49,376 nucleotides of DNA from Methanomassiliicoccales archaeon (GCA_035527755.1 DATKZX010000010.1:1-49376), one strand, 5' to 3'. Positions 34,615-43,238 are shown, numbered from the stretch's first letter. The notes: generated from the sequence alone by a model not told the origin. Made by a program: numbers and translations.

Positions 34615-34739
34615 AATAACTATTCGTCAACCCTTATATTGGCCTAAGAGATTCAATGACCGGAAGAACAGGGAAGGTCGGTCACATCTGTCCACCTGAT
34701 TGATGACCGGTGTCCACTCATAAGTTAGGCATGGTGTAA

Positions 34740-36002
34740 ATGAAGGATACAGGTCGTTCATGGAAAAGGGATTTCTTCACAATCTGGGGTGGCCAAGCCT
34801 TCTCCCTGATAGGTAGCAGTCTGGTGCAGTTCGCCCTGGTCTGGTGGTTGACAGTGGAGACCGGGTCCGCCACGGTCCTGGCATTAGGCACTTTGATGGG
34901 GGTCCTGCCCCAGATCCTCATCACCCCATGGGCGGGGGCCTACGTAGACCGATGGGACCGCCGACGCACCATGATAGTGGCCGATTCACTGGTCGCCATC
35001 TGCGCTTTCCTCCTTATGCTGGCCTACGCGGCTGGCTCAGCGCAGGTGTGGATGGTTCTGTTGACCATGTTCGCTCGCTCCACCTTCTCCGGTTTCCATT
35101 GGCCGGCCATGCAGGCGGCCACATCAATGATGGTGCCCGAAGAGCACCTTGCTCGGATCGGTGGCGTCAACCAGGCCATGTACGGACTGGCCAACGTCAT
35201 CGCCGCTCCGGCAGGGGCGGTCCTCATCGCTCTGATGCCCATGTGGGCAGTGCTTTCCGTGGACCTGATGACCGCGGCCGTGGCCATCATACCGTTGCTC
35301 TTTATTCCGGTGCCCAGTCCGGAGAGGAGGAAGGAGATCAAGGCGTCGTTGATGAAGGAGATGAGGGAGGGGCTGTCATTCCTTAAAAGCTGGAGGGGGG
35401 CCATGCCCATCATCATGCTTTTCATGATCGGCAACATGCTGCTCAGTCCGGCCTTCTCCCTGTTGCCGCTTTTGGTGATCAACCACTTCGGGGGCGGGGC
35501 GGGGGAGTACGCGGCCATGGAGGTATTGGCTGGGATCGGCATGCTGATGGGAGGGATCGTCCTCGGGATATGGGGAGGGTTCCGCCGCAAGGTGTCCACC
35601 ATGTTGATATCCACCGTGGTCCTCAGTCTGGGCATCATCACCTTGGGTCTGCTTTCGGCCGACATGCTGTTGGTGGCCTATGTTGCCGCTCTGATCATCG
35701 GCGTCACCCTGTCCATGCTGAACGGTTCCATGATGGCCATGATGCAGGCCAGCGTTCCCTTCGCGATGCAGGGTCGGGTGTTCGCCTTGATCAGCAGCGG
35801 TGTTACGGCAATGATGCCCGCCGGATTATTGCTCGCAGGACCGTTGGCCGATGTCTTTGGCGTGCAGGCCTGGTATATCGTTGCAGGAATACCAATGGCC
35901 ATTATCTCCGTAATCTTCCTCTTCATGCCTTCGGTCATGGGTATGGAAAAGAGGTTCCGCAATGATGGACGGGCCATCGAGGACGCTGATCTGGATCGAT
36001 GA
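34740..36002 (+). CDS. Major facilitator superfamily transporter (EntS/MFS_3-like)
   Basis: A 420-residue protein with about 12 membrane helices. FFTIWGGQAFSLIGSSLVQF opens it, and the cytoplasmic loop GAYVDRWDRRRTMIVADSL is the MFS signature between helices 2 and 3. A second half follows RRKEIKASLMKEMREGLSFL. The layout matches exporters such as EntS and related drug or siderophore efflux proteins. The substrate is unknown. It stands alone, after the uspA terminator, and could be of bacterial origin since this MFS branch is common in bacteria, but I see no transfer boundary. Confidence 0.9.
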   Translation: MKDTGRSWKRDFFTIWGGQAFSLIGSSLVQFALVWWLTVETGSATVLALGTLMGVLPQILITPWAGAYVDRWDRRRTMIVADSLVAICAFLLMLAYAAGSAQVWMVLLTMFARSTFSGFHWPAMQAATSMMVPEEHLARIGGVNQAMYGLANVIAAPAGAVLIALMPMWAVLSVDLMTAAVAIIPLLFIPVPSPERRKEIKASLMKEMREGLSFLKSWRGAMPIIMLFMIGNMLLSPAFSLLPLLVINHFGGGAGEYAAMEVLAGIGMLMGGIVLGIWGGFRRKVSTMLISTVVLSLGIITLGLLSADMLLVAYVAALIIGVTLSMLNGSMMAMMQASVPFAMQGRVFALISSGVTAMMPAGLLLAGPLADVFGVQAWYIVAGIPMAIISVIFLFMPSVMGMEKRFRNDGRAIEDADLDR

Positions 36003-36150
36003 GAACAAGGATACAAATGCGCGAGACCGATCCCGAGCATTATATGGATATGATCTGATCCGAATTCTATCTCAGTGATCGTGAATGATAAGCAGGTGAT
36101 ACACTTCTTATAAATGCAGCATTGATGTTCGGCCGTCCCAGGGTCGATCT

Positions 36151-37827
36151 ATGGATTACTACAGTGCTTTGATCATCATTCCCAGTCTGGTGGCCTTTGC
36201 CGTCTCGTTCTGGGTGGCGTACAAGGTCTACACCGGCAAGAGCACCGAGCACCGGCTTGCCATGTCCATCTGTTTCGCTTTCATAGGCATTAACGCGCTG
36301 GTACTGCTGGGGGAGAAATTATCCCCCAACATCGATGCGGTCCTCCTGATGGTCTTCCTGGAGTACCTCTCGGAGTCCATAATCCTGCTGACCTTGTTGA
36401 TATTCGTGATACAATATGTGGGGATGGGTAGGTGGGTGACCCCCAAGAACGTCCTCATCTTCGGCATTCCTGGCATACTCACCCTGATCTTCAACGGCAC
36501 CAATCAATGGCACAATCTATTCTATGTTTCCATGGACATCGTGCATAGCCACGGTTTCTATCTGTTAAATGCGGACTACGGCCCCCTATTCCTCTTTTGG
36601 ATGGCCTATTTCCTGGTGGTGATCGGTACGACAACTGCCCTCATGGCAAAGGCCATGGTGGACACTCCCCTGTATCGGAGGAAGGCCCTATGGACCCTCA
36701 TGGGGGGGATGATCATCATCATGGTGTTCGGAGTGTTCTATGTGTTCAGCGCAAGGGACGACCCCGTGGTGGACATCATGTCCATCGGTCTGACCTTGAC
36801 CGCCGTGTGGATATTCATAGGCGAGCGCAGGTCCGAGTTCGTCGATCTGGAGATCATCAGGTTTCGGGAGGCCATGGTCGGAATAGAAGACGCCATCCTG
36901 ATACTCAATTCCTCCATGCGGACGACGTTCGCAAACGAGCACGGGCAGAGGATACTGGACGAGAACATCGAGTTCCTGAAGGAAAGGGCCGCGGCCCGAG
37001 GATTTAGCATCCCCTGCGGTTCCCAAAAATTTGAGATAGCCCTGAAGCAGAATGGCGCTCCCCGACACTACAGCCTATCCTCATCGGACATCGTGCGTGA
37101 CGGTAAAGCAATAGGGGCCGTTCTGGTCTTCCACGACATTAGCAATCGTATGATGATGGAGGAGAACATCCAAAGGGCCAACCGGGGCTTGAAAACCCTG
37201 AACCAGATAATTCGTCACGACATGAGGAACGACCTCACCGCCCTCTGGGGTTACCTGCAGCTTCTGGAGATGACGGAGCTTAATGCGAGACAAAAAGAGC
37301 TGGTACAAAAAATGGTCGATAGGGCTCGAAGCGCTGATGGGCACCTGAGTTTCGCCAACGAGCAGCAGGCCATAGGGTCCGCCGGAACCGCCTGGTATGA
37401 CATACAGGAACTGATCGAAGGGGTACTATCAAAGATGAGCCTGGGGGATATGGAGATAGAGACATGCCTCCAAGGGATCCGGATCCAAGCCGATCCCCTG
37501 ATCTCGAACGTGTTCCATTGCCTAGCTGATAACACCGTTCGCCACGGGAACGGAGCAACGCGGATATCGATCCACGCGAATGAGACAAAGGATGGTCTCT
37601 CGATCATTTGGGAAGATGACGGGGTGGGCGTGCCGTTCGAACATAAGGAGAAGATATTCAATAGGGGCTTTGGTCAAAATACCGGAGAGGGCCTTTTCCT
37701 CGTTTGCGAGATCCTATCGATGACCGATGGTAGCATCAGCGAGGGCGGGGAACCTGACAAGGGTGCCAAATTCATGATCCAATTTCCATCAGGAAGATAT
37801 ACCTGGACGCCCCCGCTTGAGCCGTGA
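36151..37827 (+). CDS. Membrane histidine kinase with 7TM sensor and PAS-like domain
   Basis: The 558-residue protein begins with about seven membrane helices (roughly residues 5-220), like the N-terminal 7TM sensor domain of archaeal kinases. A PAS-like domain follows (FREAMVGIEDAILILNSSMR, about 240-330). The phosphoacceptor is His356 in QIIRHDMRNDLTALWGYLQL. The ATPase domain has N-box NVFHCLADNTVRHG (about 452-465) and G1 DDGVGV (about 489-494). The start ATG has AGGG ten bases upstream. No receiver protein is adjacent, so its partner is elsewhere. It converges on hgcB with a 10-base gap; a link to mercury is not implied by position alone. Confidence 0.93.
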   Translation: MDYYSALIIIPSLVAFAVSFWVAYKVYTGKSTEHRLAMSICFAFIGINALVLLGEKLSPNIDAVLLMVFLEYLSESIILLTLLIFVIQYVGMGRWVTPKNVLIFGIPGILTLIFNGTNQWHNLFYVSMDIVHSHGFYLLNADYGPLFLFWMAYFLVVIGTTTALMAKAMVDTPLYRRKALWTLMGGMIIIMVFGVFYVFSARDDPVVDIMSIGLTLTAVWIFIGERRSEFVDLEIIRFREAMVGIEDAILILNSSMRTTFANEHGQRILDENIEFLKERAAARGFSIPCGSQKFEIALKQNGAPRHYSLSSSDIVRDGKAIGAVLVFHDISNRMMMEENIQRANRGLKTLNQIIRHDMRNDLTALWGYLQLLEMTELNARQKELVQKMVDRARSADGHLSFANEQQAIGSAGTAWYDIQELIEGVLSKMSLGDMEIETCLQGIRIQADPLISNVFHCLADNTVRHGNGATRISIHANETKDGLSIIWEDDGVGVPFEHKEKIFNRGFGQNTGEGLFLVCEILSMTDGSISEGGEPDKGAKFMIQFPSGRYTWTPPLEP

Positions 37828-37837
37828 TAACGGAACG

Positions 37838-38152
37838 TCAGCGGCAACAATCCTCTCCACAGTTGACCTCATCTCGACCTTTCAAAGCCGCCATGATCAT
37901 GGCCGAGGCGCATCCCACCCCACTGTCGACCTTGATGGCATTGGCGGGACAGTTCTTCTGGCAGGCGCCGCATTCCATACAGTCGGCGCCGTTCACCATC
38001 ATGACCCGGCGTTCTCCCGGGGCGAAGACACGGTGAGGGCACACCTGGAGGCATATGCCGCAGTTGACGCAGCGATCCGGATGGAAGACCAATGTATTGA
38101 TGGGCTTGATCGTCGACCCTTGTTCCAGATCAAGCACTTCTATCTCAATCAT
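37838..38152 (-). CDS. hgcB: Mercury-methylation ferredoxin HgcB
   Basis: From the ATG at 38152 the product has 104 residues. That start makes a four-base ATGA overlap with the hgcA stop and has a GGGGGG tract nine bases upstream. An ATG at 38158 is the alternative. Two 4Fe-4S motifs are CVNCGICLQVCP and CMECGACQKNCP. A further Cys (SGVGCASAM) and the C-terminal vicinal pair (NCGEDCCR) match HgcB, which is known for such cysteines and is thought to reduce the HgcA corrinoid and to pass Hg(II). A generic ferredoxin is ruled out by position directly after hgcA and by the terminal cysteines. The long open frame reaching 38569 is a shadow of hgcA. Confidence 0.94.
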   Translation of the reverse strand: MIEIEVLDLEQGSTIKPINTLVFHPDRCVNCGICLQVCPHRVFAPGERRVMMVNGADCMECGACQKNCPANAIKVDSGVGCASAMIMAALKGRDEVNCGEDCCR

Positions 38153-39132
38153 AACCATCCCCCCACGACACCCAACGCTCCAAAGGCGGAAAGGAAGGCG
38201 CCAGAAACGGACATGATGGCCATTATCGGAATGTAGGTGAAGATCTCTTTCTTGACACCGGTCCGAGAGGCGAAGGGCGTAGAGCCAGTGAAATTCAAGG
38301 CCAGGTATCCGACCCAAGGTACCAGAAGAAGATATTCCGCTACCACGGCAATGACGGTCACCAGGTCCGCCGTTGGAAACGTTTGAAACAGGGCGAAAGG
38401 AGTGACCAGCAACGCTCCCAGAACCATGCCTTTGAAGGAAAGGGCCTTTCCTGGCAGGTAGGGTAGCAAAGCCGGGAAAAGGAACAGGCCGCCCAGTGTC
38501 AATATTATCGCCATGAGCCCGTAGAACGGGACCAGAACGGCCGCCAGGATCAGCAGGATCAGTCCCCATCGATAATTACGCAGCTCCACCGGGGCCAACA
38601 CCAGGCGGTCTCTCAGGTCAAAACGCACTCTGCGCATGTCCTCTGTGCACTCTCCTGTGTCCAGGTATCCCGGCAGGTCCTCGGCCCGTACCGGTCCGTA
38701 CTTCACTGTGAACCCGCTCCTTTCTTTGACCGCCTTCGCCGATACTCCAGGTGCGCTTAATTGGGGGAGGATCAGGTCACGGTGCTCCACCCTCTCCGCC
38801 AACCGGGTGGCCGCGATGGCCCTAAGCAGCTCATCCGTCCCGAAGATGCCTTTACCCGCGGCACACCATACGTTGATGCCCTGCGTATCGAGCACCAATA
38901 GGAAGGCATCCCTTCCCTCCAGCGCCGATCTAAGGGCGTCGAAGCTCATGGTGTAGTTAGCGGTGACAAGGACCTTGCTTTCGCTGTTCGTTGAACCAAG
39001 GGTGTAGAGTCCCGGTCTCACGTGGTGGCCCATGCGGTCGAAGCCCAAACGTGCTTTGGCATGGTCCCATCGTTCCTCCCTGCCAAGTCGGGCTACCGTT
39101 GGTATTGGATCTGACGCGTAGTCTGAGGGCAC
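38149..39132 (-). CDS. hgcA: Mercury-methylation corrinoid protein HgcA
   Basis: A 327-residue protein starting at GTG, with GAGGG upstream. The N-terminal domain is of the CdhD corrinoid-binding type and contains NVWCAAGK at residues 87-94, the cap-helix motif unique to HgcA. Cys90 is predicted to be the lower ligand of the cobalt, needed for methyl transfer to Hg(II). Lys94 and Gly93 of the motif are intact. The C-terminal half has about five membrane helices (188-211, 213-227, 233-252, 256-280, 299-325), the usual HgcA layout. The pair HgcA-HgcB converts Hg(II) to methylmercury using a methyl group that probably comes from folate- or pterin-bound C1 carriers. The gene lies four bases after hgcC and overlaps hgcB. 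Confidence 0.96.
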   Translation of the reverse strand: MPSDYASDPIPTVARLGREERWDHAKARLGFDRMGHHVRPGLYTLGSTNSESKVLVTANYTMSFDALRSALEGRDAFLLVLDTQGINVWCAAGKGIFGTDELLRAIAATRLAERVEHRDLILPQLSAPGVSAKAVKERSGFTVKYGPVRAEDLPGYLDTGECTEDMRRVRFDLRDRLVLAPVELRNYRWGLILLILAAVLVPFYGLMAIILTLGGLFLFPALLPYLPGKALSFKGMVLGALLVTPFALFQTFPTADLVTVIAVVAEYLLLVPWVGYLALNFTGSTPFASRTGVKKEIFTYIPIMAIMSVSGAFLSAFGALGVVGGWL

Positions 39133-39136
39133 GCTC

Positions 39137-39409
39137 TCATCCCTCTTGTGGTTCTAAAATGTCCCTGGCTCCGTTGGCCAGGTCCTCTGACCGGAATAGA
39201 TGTATGCAGCAGACCTTGCCATCACGGACCAAGGTCACAATGGCCAGTTTATCCCCCGCCTTGATCCCGGCCTTATCCCTTATGGCCTTGGGCAGGACCA
39301 TCTGCCCCCTCTCGTCCACCGTGGCCACGGCCTCGACCTCGTATCTGCTGTCCACAGACCCCTTCGGCTGACAGCAGTCCGCCTCATGCTTCTCCTTCTT
39401 CCGGGACAT
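39137..39409 (-). CDS. hgcC: HgcAB-associated AbrB-like protein (HgcC)
   Basis: This 90-residue protein has an AbrB/MazE-type swapped-hairpin domain: VATVDERGQMVLPKAIRDKA (about 29-48) then AGDKLAIVTL. Two vicinal cysteine pairs are present, CC at residues 12-13 and CC at 67-68 (GKVCCIHLF). A small AbrB-domain protein next to hgcAB has been noted in other genomes, as I recall, under the name HgcAB-associated protein. The cysteine pairs could sense or bind metal, and the fold suggests DNA binding. It is first in the operon, four bases before hgcA, and would be well placed to regulate it. The TATA-like element lies about 25 bases upstream of the ATG, so the transcript may be leaderless. Confidence 0.85.
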   Translation of the reverse strand: MSRKKEKHEADCCQPKGSVDSRYEVEAVATVDERGQMVLPKAIRDKAGIKAGDKLAIVTLVRDGKVCCIHLFRSEDLANGARDILEPQEG

Positions 39410-39429
39410 ATGGGCAGTATCTCTCTCTT

Positions 39430-39438
39430 ACATATTTG
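39430..39438 (-). promoter_or_regulatory. Probable TATA box of the hgcCAB operon
   Basis: On the minus strand the bases read TCAAATATG, about 25 bases upstream of the hgcC start codon. This gives a near-leaderless transcript. The adjacent palindrome (39441-39460) sits where the upstream BRE element would be. Confidence 0.4.
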
Positions 39439-39440
39439 AA

Positions 39441-39460
39441 TATTCTGAAAAATCAGAATA
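39441..39460. promoter_or_regulatory. Perfect inverted repeat, candidate operator of hgcCAB
   Basis: TATTCTGA (39441-39448) and TCAGAATA (39453-39460) are exact reverse complements separated by AAAA. The site lies 32-51 bases upstream of the hgcC start, next to the TATA-like element, and 50 bases upstream of the divergent GNAT gene. A repressor bound here would block hgcCAB transcription. The binding protein is unknown; HgcC or an ArsR-type protein are candidates. Confidence 0.55.
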
Positions 39461-39509
39461 ATGAAAAGCATCGAGAGATCAAATATGTTGGTGACGCATT
39501 ATCGGTGCC

Positions 39510-40010
39510 ATGGGCATGGTCGAAGAGGAAATTTCCATAGTTCAGGTGACGCCAAAGAACGCTGGCGCCCTAATTTCATTGATAGTGGAGCTGGCCGAGT
39601 TCGAAAAATTGGAGCCGCCAACGCCGGAGGCCAGGGAACGCCTATTTACGCATATCACCGCCTCCCCGCCATTGTTCCACTCTTTCCTGGCCAATATGGG
39701 TGGCGAGCCGGTAGGCTACATCACATACTATTTCACCTACTCCACTTTCCTGGCCGCTCCCACACTGTTCCTTGAGGACATTTTCGTGCAGGAGACGCAC
39801 CGCCGCTCCGGGGTGGGTCGGGCGCTTTTCCGTCATTGCATACAAGAGGCACTGGACAAGGGCTGCGGCCGCTTGGAATGGTGCGCTCTCGACTGGAACG
39901 TCAAGGCCATCGCTTTCTATGTGGCACAAGGGGGACAGAAGTTGGATTGGACCTTCTTTCGCATGGACCGAGAGAACATGGCGCGGTCTATGGGCCAAGT
40001 TCAGGAATGA
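39510..40010 (+). CDS. GNAT-family N-acetyltransferase (spermidine/diamine acetyltransferase-like)
   Basis: A 166-residue GNAT domain. FLEDIFVQETHRRSGVGRAL is the acetyl-CoA binding motif, and CGRLEWCALDWNVKAIAFYV is characteristic of the SSAT-like branch (E-W-x-V-L-D-W-N). That branch acetylates polyamines, thialysine or aminoglycosides, so a small amine substrate is likely but unproven. It is divergent from hgcC and shares the intergenic palindrome. The start at ATG 39510 or the second ATG at 39516 fits; neither has a clear ribosome-binding site. Confidence 0.9.
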   Translation: MGMVEEEISIVQVTPKNAGALISLIVELAEFEKLEPPTPEARERLFTHITASPPLFHSFLANMGGEPVGYITYYFTYSTFLAAPTLFLEDIFVQETHRRSGVGRALFRHCIQEALDKGCGRLEWCALDWNVKAIAFYVAQGGQKLDWTFFRMDRENMARSMGQVQE

Positions 40011-40109
40011 CCTTCAATTGGTACCAGGGGTCATAATGGATATGGAAACATGGGACAGGTAGAGGAACGTCCGACCCAATGACCGCCATCGCTTCACAAA
40101 GGCACGAGC

Positions 40110-41297
40110 TCAGCTGAGCCCCATGATCTTGGTCACCGTTTCCTGCGGTACGCCAGAATACTTCTTCAGCGTCAGATCTATGATGCGCTGCAAGTAGATG
40201 TCATCCAGCTTATCTATCGATGGAAGGTCCACCTTGAGAATCTGGGGCATGGTGTAGATATTGCCGGTGTACTTGACGCTGGCGAACTTGAACATTCGGC
40301 CTTCGGCCATAGTTCGCAAGAAACGCTTCAAGGTGGCCTTCGGTATCTTCTTATCGAAGATGGACCACAGATCATCGATCATCTGGTTGATGGTCGTCTC
40401 CCCATCGGCGTGGAAGAGGTTGACGATCTCTTTGTAAAGCGCTTTTCGCAGTACCTGGTCCTTCAGATATCGCATGTCCTTCTCGATGAACTCCTTGACC
40501 TGCGTCTCGTTGATGTCCGAGGTCAGCTCGGAATAGGATTTGAAGAACACCAGGTGGTGCCCGGCCTTGTCATCCATCTTGATGCTGGTGAAAAGGTCCC
40601 CTTTGAAGGAGTCAAGGAAGTCCTTGAAATGCTTGAAGCCGTACTTCTTCTCCGAGAACGAAGGGTCCAGGCGCATGAGGTCGTTCTTGATCTGTGAGAG
40701 AATGGCCGGCTCGTCGGTGGAGCGGTTCTTGATGTACCGGATAAAGAGCTCCCGCGCATCATCCTCAAGCTCCTCCTCTTCCTTCTTCTCCTTGACCGCG
40801 GGCGCAGGCGCCTTGCCCAGCAGGTCCTCCAACGATTCGAAGCGATCGCAATTGAGACGGATGGTGCGGCCAACGGAGTGCTCGAAACCCAGCACCACCA
40901 CCTCCTTTCCCCGCTCCTTTATTTTTCGGATGAGATGTATGAAGTCGGTATCCCCCGTTCCCAGGAAGAAAACGTCCAGCAGGGTCTTGTCGTACATGTC
41001 CTCCAAGGCATCGATGGTCATGCGTAGGTCAGCCCCGTTCTTGCCCGAGAGCGAGGTCTGCGGCAAGAACACCAGGTCGAACGCCCTAAGCCTAAGGTCC
41101 TCCACATATTGGTTGCAAGGCGGTTTGTTCCAATCTGCGAACGCCTTCTTGATCAGCACATCCCCGTATCCCTTGGCGTAGTCCAGGATATCATCTATCC
41201 TCAGTGGCCTGGGGGTCAAGGGATAAACCTCCTTGGCCGAAATGGCCAAGTTCTCAAAATCCAGGTAGATGGCGATCTTCGGCACCTGCTCTATCAT
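40110..41297 (-). CDS. NYN-domain protein with OST-HTH/LOTUS domain
   Basis: The start is the ATG of MIEQVPKIAIYLDFENLAIS, with GGAG seven bases upstream; an earlier ATG at 41309 is possible. The 395-residue protein opens with a NYN (PIN-like) domain (about 5-155). The acidic residues are in YLDFENL, GKNGADLRMTIDA and GTGDTDFIHL, which would bind metal for RNA cleavage. An OST-HTH/LOTUS-like RNA-binding domain follows at about 185-260 (SEKKYGFKHFKDFLDSFKGD). A C-terminal all-helical part of about 140 residues is of unknown type. LOTUS domains bind RNA or G-quadruplexes. I infer an RNA-processing or RNA-regulatory protein. Confidence 0.85.
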   Translation of the reverse strand: MIEQVPKIAIYLDFENLAISAKEVYPLTPRPLRIDDILDYAKGYGDVLIKKAFADWNKPPCNQYVEDLRLRAFDLVFLPQTSLSGKNGADLRMTIDALEDMYDKTLLDVFFLGTGDTDFIHLIRKIKERGKEVVVLGFEHSVGRTIRLNCDRFESLEDLLGKAPAPAVKEKKEEEELEDDARELFIRYIKNRSTDEPAILSQIKNDLMRLDPSFSEKKYGFKHFKDFLDSFKGDLFTSIKMDDKAGHHLVFFKSYSELTSDINETQVKEFIEKDMRYLKDQVLRKALYKEIVNLFHADGETTINQMIDDLWSIFDKKIPKATLKRFLRTMAEGRMFKFASVKYTGNIYTMPQILKVDLPSIDKLDDIYLQRIIDLTLKKYSGVPQETVTKIMGLS

Positions 41298-41346
41298 ACA
41301 GCACTCCATCAACGGTGCGATGACTTAATGCTTTCCCGGCGCTCCA

Positions 41347-42189
41347 TCATTGGTAGGTGTCCGGGTCAGTGGTGGTGCGCAGGTCGGCGTTTAGAAAATC
41401 CAACCGCAACATCTCCTCTCGGTCCAAGGAGAAATCGAATACCTGGGCGTTCTCCCTTATCCTTCCTTCGTTCGAGGAACGGGGAACGACCGCCATGCCT
41501 TTCTGAAGACACCAGCGGACTATGACCTGAGCCGGGCTCTTGTCGTACTTCCTCCCCACATCGGTCAAGGTGGGGTTCTCCAGCACCTTTCCTCGGGCGA
41601 AAGGGGAATAGGCGGTCACAAGTACGTCACGCGTCTGGCAGTGCTGCATCAGCTCCTTCTGGTAAAGGAAGGGGCTCATTTCTACCTGGTCCACCGATGG
41701 CATCACCTGGCAGGCGGCATACAGTTCATGGAGATGACGGACGGTGAAATTGCTCACTCCAATGGCCCGTACGAGTCCCTCCCGATACAGCTTTTCCAAG
41801 GCCCGGTAGGTGTCCAATCGTTTCCCGGTGACCGGCCAATGCACCAAGTAGAGGTCCAGGTAGTCTGTTTTCAGCCTTTTCAGGGAACGGTCGAAGGCCG
41901 CAAGCGTCTCTTTGTAACCCTGATCGGTGTTCCAGACCTTGCTGGTGATGAACACCTCCTCCCGCACGACGCCGCTGTCGCGGACCGCCCTTCCCACCTC
42001 CTCCTCGTTCTCGTAGAAAGAGGCGGTATCAATGTGACGGTATCCGACGGCCAAAGCGGACCTCACTGGATTATAGACCTGCCGGCCCACAAGCTTATAG
42101 GTGCCCAGGCCCAGGGCTGGGACGCTCGCTCCGTTATTGAGTCGGAGGCGGTAGCTAGAAACATCGTTGCCCAGGTTCACGAGCTTCAT
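41347..42189 (-). CDS. Aldo/keto reductase
   Basis: A 280-residue TIM-barrel oxidoreductase. The catalytic tetrad is visible: Asp and Tyr in IDTASFYENEEEVGRA, Lys in FITSKVWN, and His in YLVHWPVTGK. The NADPH-binding end has VVPRSSNEGRIRENAQVF. The opening RLNNGASVPALGLGTYKLVG is typical of the 2,5-diketogluconate reductase-like branch. It reduces aldehydes or ketones with NADPH; the natural substrate is unknown. It is a single gene, on the same strand as the NYN gene with a 49-base gap. Confidence 0.95.
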   Translation of the reverse strand: MKLVNLGNDVSSYRLRLNNGASVPALGLGTYKLVGRQVYNPVRSALAVGYRHIDTASFYENEEEVGRAVRDSGVVREEVFITSKVWNTDQGYKETLAAFDRSLKRLKTDYLDLYLVHWPVTGKRLDTYRALEKLYREGLVRAIGVSNFTVRHLHELYAACQVMPSVDQVEMSPFLYQKELMQHCQTRDVLVTAYSPFARGKVLENPTLTDVGRKYDKSPAQVIVRWCLQKGMAVVPRSSNEGRIRENAQVFDFSLDREEMLRLDFLNADLRTTTDPDTYQ

Positions 42190-42340
42190 AATTCCACAGG
42201 GTCCTAATTAATCATATCTTGCCACCCATCGTACTAGTATGTGCTCACTTGTAGAAGCACGGTCGTCATTTGGTCCGACCATCGTTCTCCCGTTCTCAAG
42301 GATAATTTAAGATAGGATTGCAACAGATGATGTTCTGGCC

Positions 42341-43123
42341 ATGCGAATAATGGAATGGAACTTACAATACGGTGGCGACCATGAGCGCCTTCCGGGTATG
42401 ATAGAGGCTGTTCGCCGACACGACCCGGACCTATTGGTCCTGTTGGAGTTCCGTCCAGAGAAGGTGATCGAAGTGTCCCTTTCCCTGGCCGCGCTTGGTT
42501 ACTCGTATATCCTCAACTCCCAACCACCGCCGCGCACCAATGGGATATTGGTGGCATCCAAGTTGCCCATTCGGGCCGAGGCGGGGGAGCGGGTTCATAG
42601 CCACAGATACCGCTGGATGGAGATATCCTTGGAAAGTTCCGACCTTAGATTGTTGGCGCTGCACATTCCCGGAGCCTCAGATCTGGCGATCAAACTGGAG
42701 CATTGGCAGGCATTGTTGAATTTCGCCCGGGAGACCATTGATGAGCAGGGACGGGTGATCATAGTCGGCGACCTGAACACCGGTCTGGAACAGGATACCG
42801 AAGGCCTCAGCTTCATGGGCCAGGAGCACCTTTCCTCCCTGCTCGATACTGGGTGGCGGGACGTATGGCGGGAATATCACCAGGTGGCCAAGGAGTACTC
42901 CTGGTATTCCTCGTCCGGGAAGGGCATGAGGACCGATCACGTCCTGGCCTCCCCGCACATCCGGCATCCCTTATGGGCTAAGTATTCTCATTGGGAGAGG
43001 GAGAACGGGCTATCGGACCATTCCATACTCATATTGGACATCATGCACCGCATGAACGAGTCCGGCTCTCGAAGTCCCCCCCTGTTCCGAACCGACGATG
43101 ACAGAGGTTGCTCCATTGGCTGA
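42341..43123 (+). CDS. Endonuclease/exonuclease/phosphatase-family protein
   Basis: The 260-residue EEP-fold enzyme shows the metal and catalytic residues of the family: Asn in MEWNLQYGG, Glu in LLVLLEFRPEK, Asp and Asn in IIVGDLNTGLE, and the terminal LSDHSILILD box. It is distinct from exonuclease III at 33262. Members of this fold cut phosphodiester bonds in nucleic acids, lipids or nucleotides, so the substrate is unknown. The short C-terminal tail is Ser/Arg-rich. A TATA-like AATTTAAG is about 35 bases upstream. Confidence 0.85.
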   Translation: MRIMEWNLQYGGDHERLPGMIEAVRRHDPDLLVLLEFRPEKVIEVSLSLAALGYSYILNSQPPPRTNGILVASKLPIRAEAGERVHSHRYRWMEISLESSDLRLLALHIPGASDLAIKLEHWQALLNFARETIDEQGRVIIVGDLNTGLEQDTEGLSFMGQEHLSSLLDTGWRDVWREYHQVAKEYSWYSSSGKGMRTDHVLASPHIRHPLWAKYSHWERENGLSDHSILILDIMHRMNESGSRSPPLFRTDDDRGCSIG

Positions 43124-43238
43124 GCTCTCAACTCAGAACCGTTCAGAACGATCCATTAAATGGGGATGTTCAAGAAGATCGGGAGCAGGAACCCAATTCC
43201 TAATGAGGAGGTGGGAGTCGCTGGCATGTCCGTTGAAT

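Noticed and set aside
37838-38569. A 243-residue open frame ending in the two-ferredoxin domain.
   Set aside because: Its first 137 residues are antiparallel-free shadow reading of hgcA with no domain; the ferredoxin starts at the ATG overlapping the hgcA stop, as in known HgcB.
36151-39409. Histidine kinase as a dedicated regulator of hgcCAB.
   Set aside because: It is convergent, not co-transcribed, and has no receiver partner nearby; proximity alone does not support a link.
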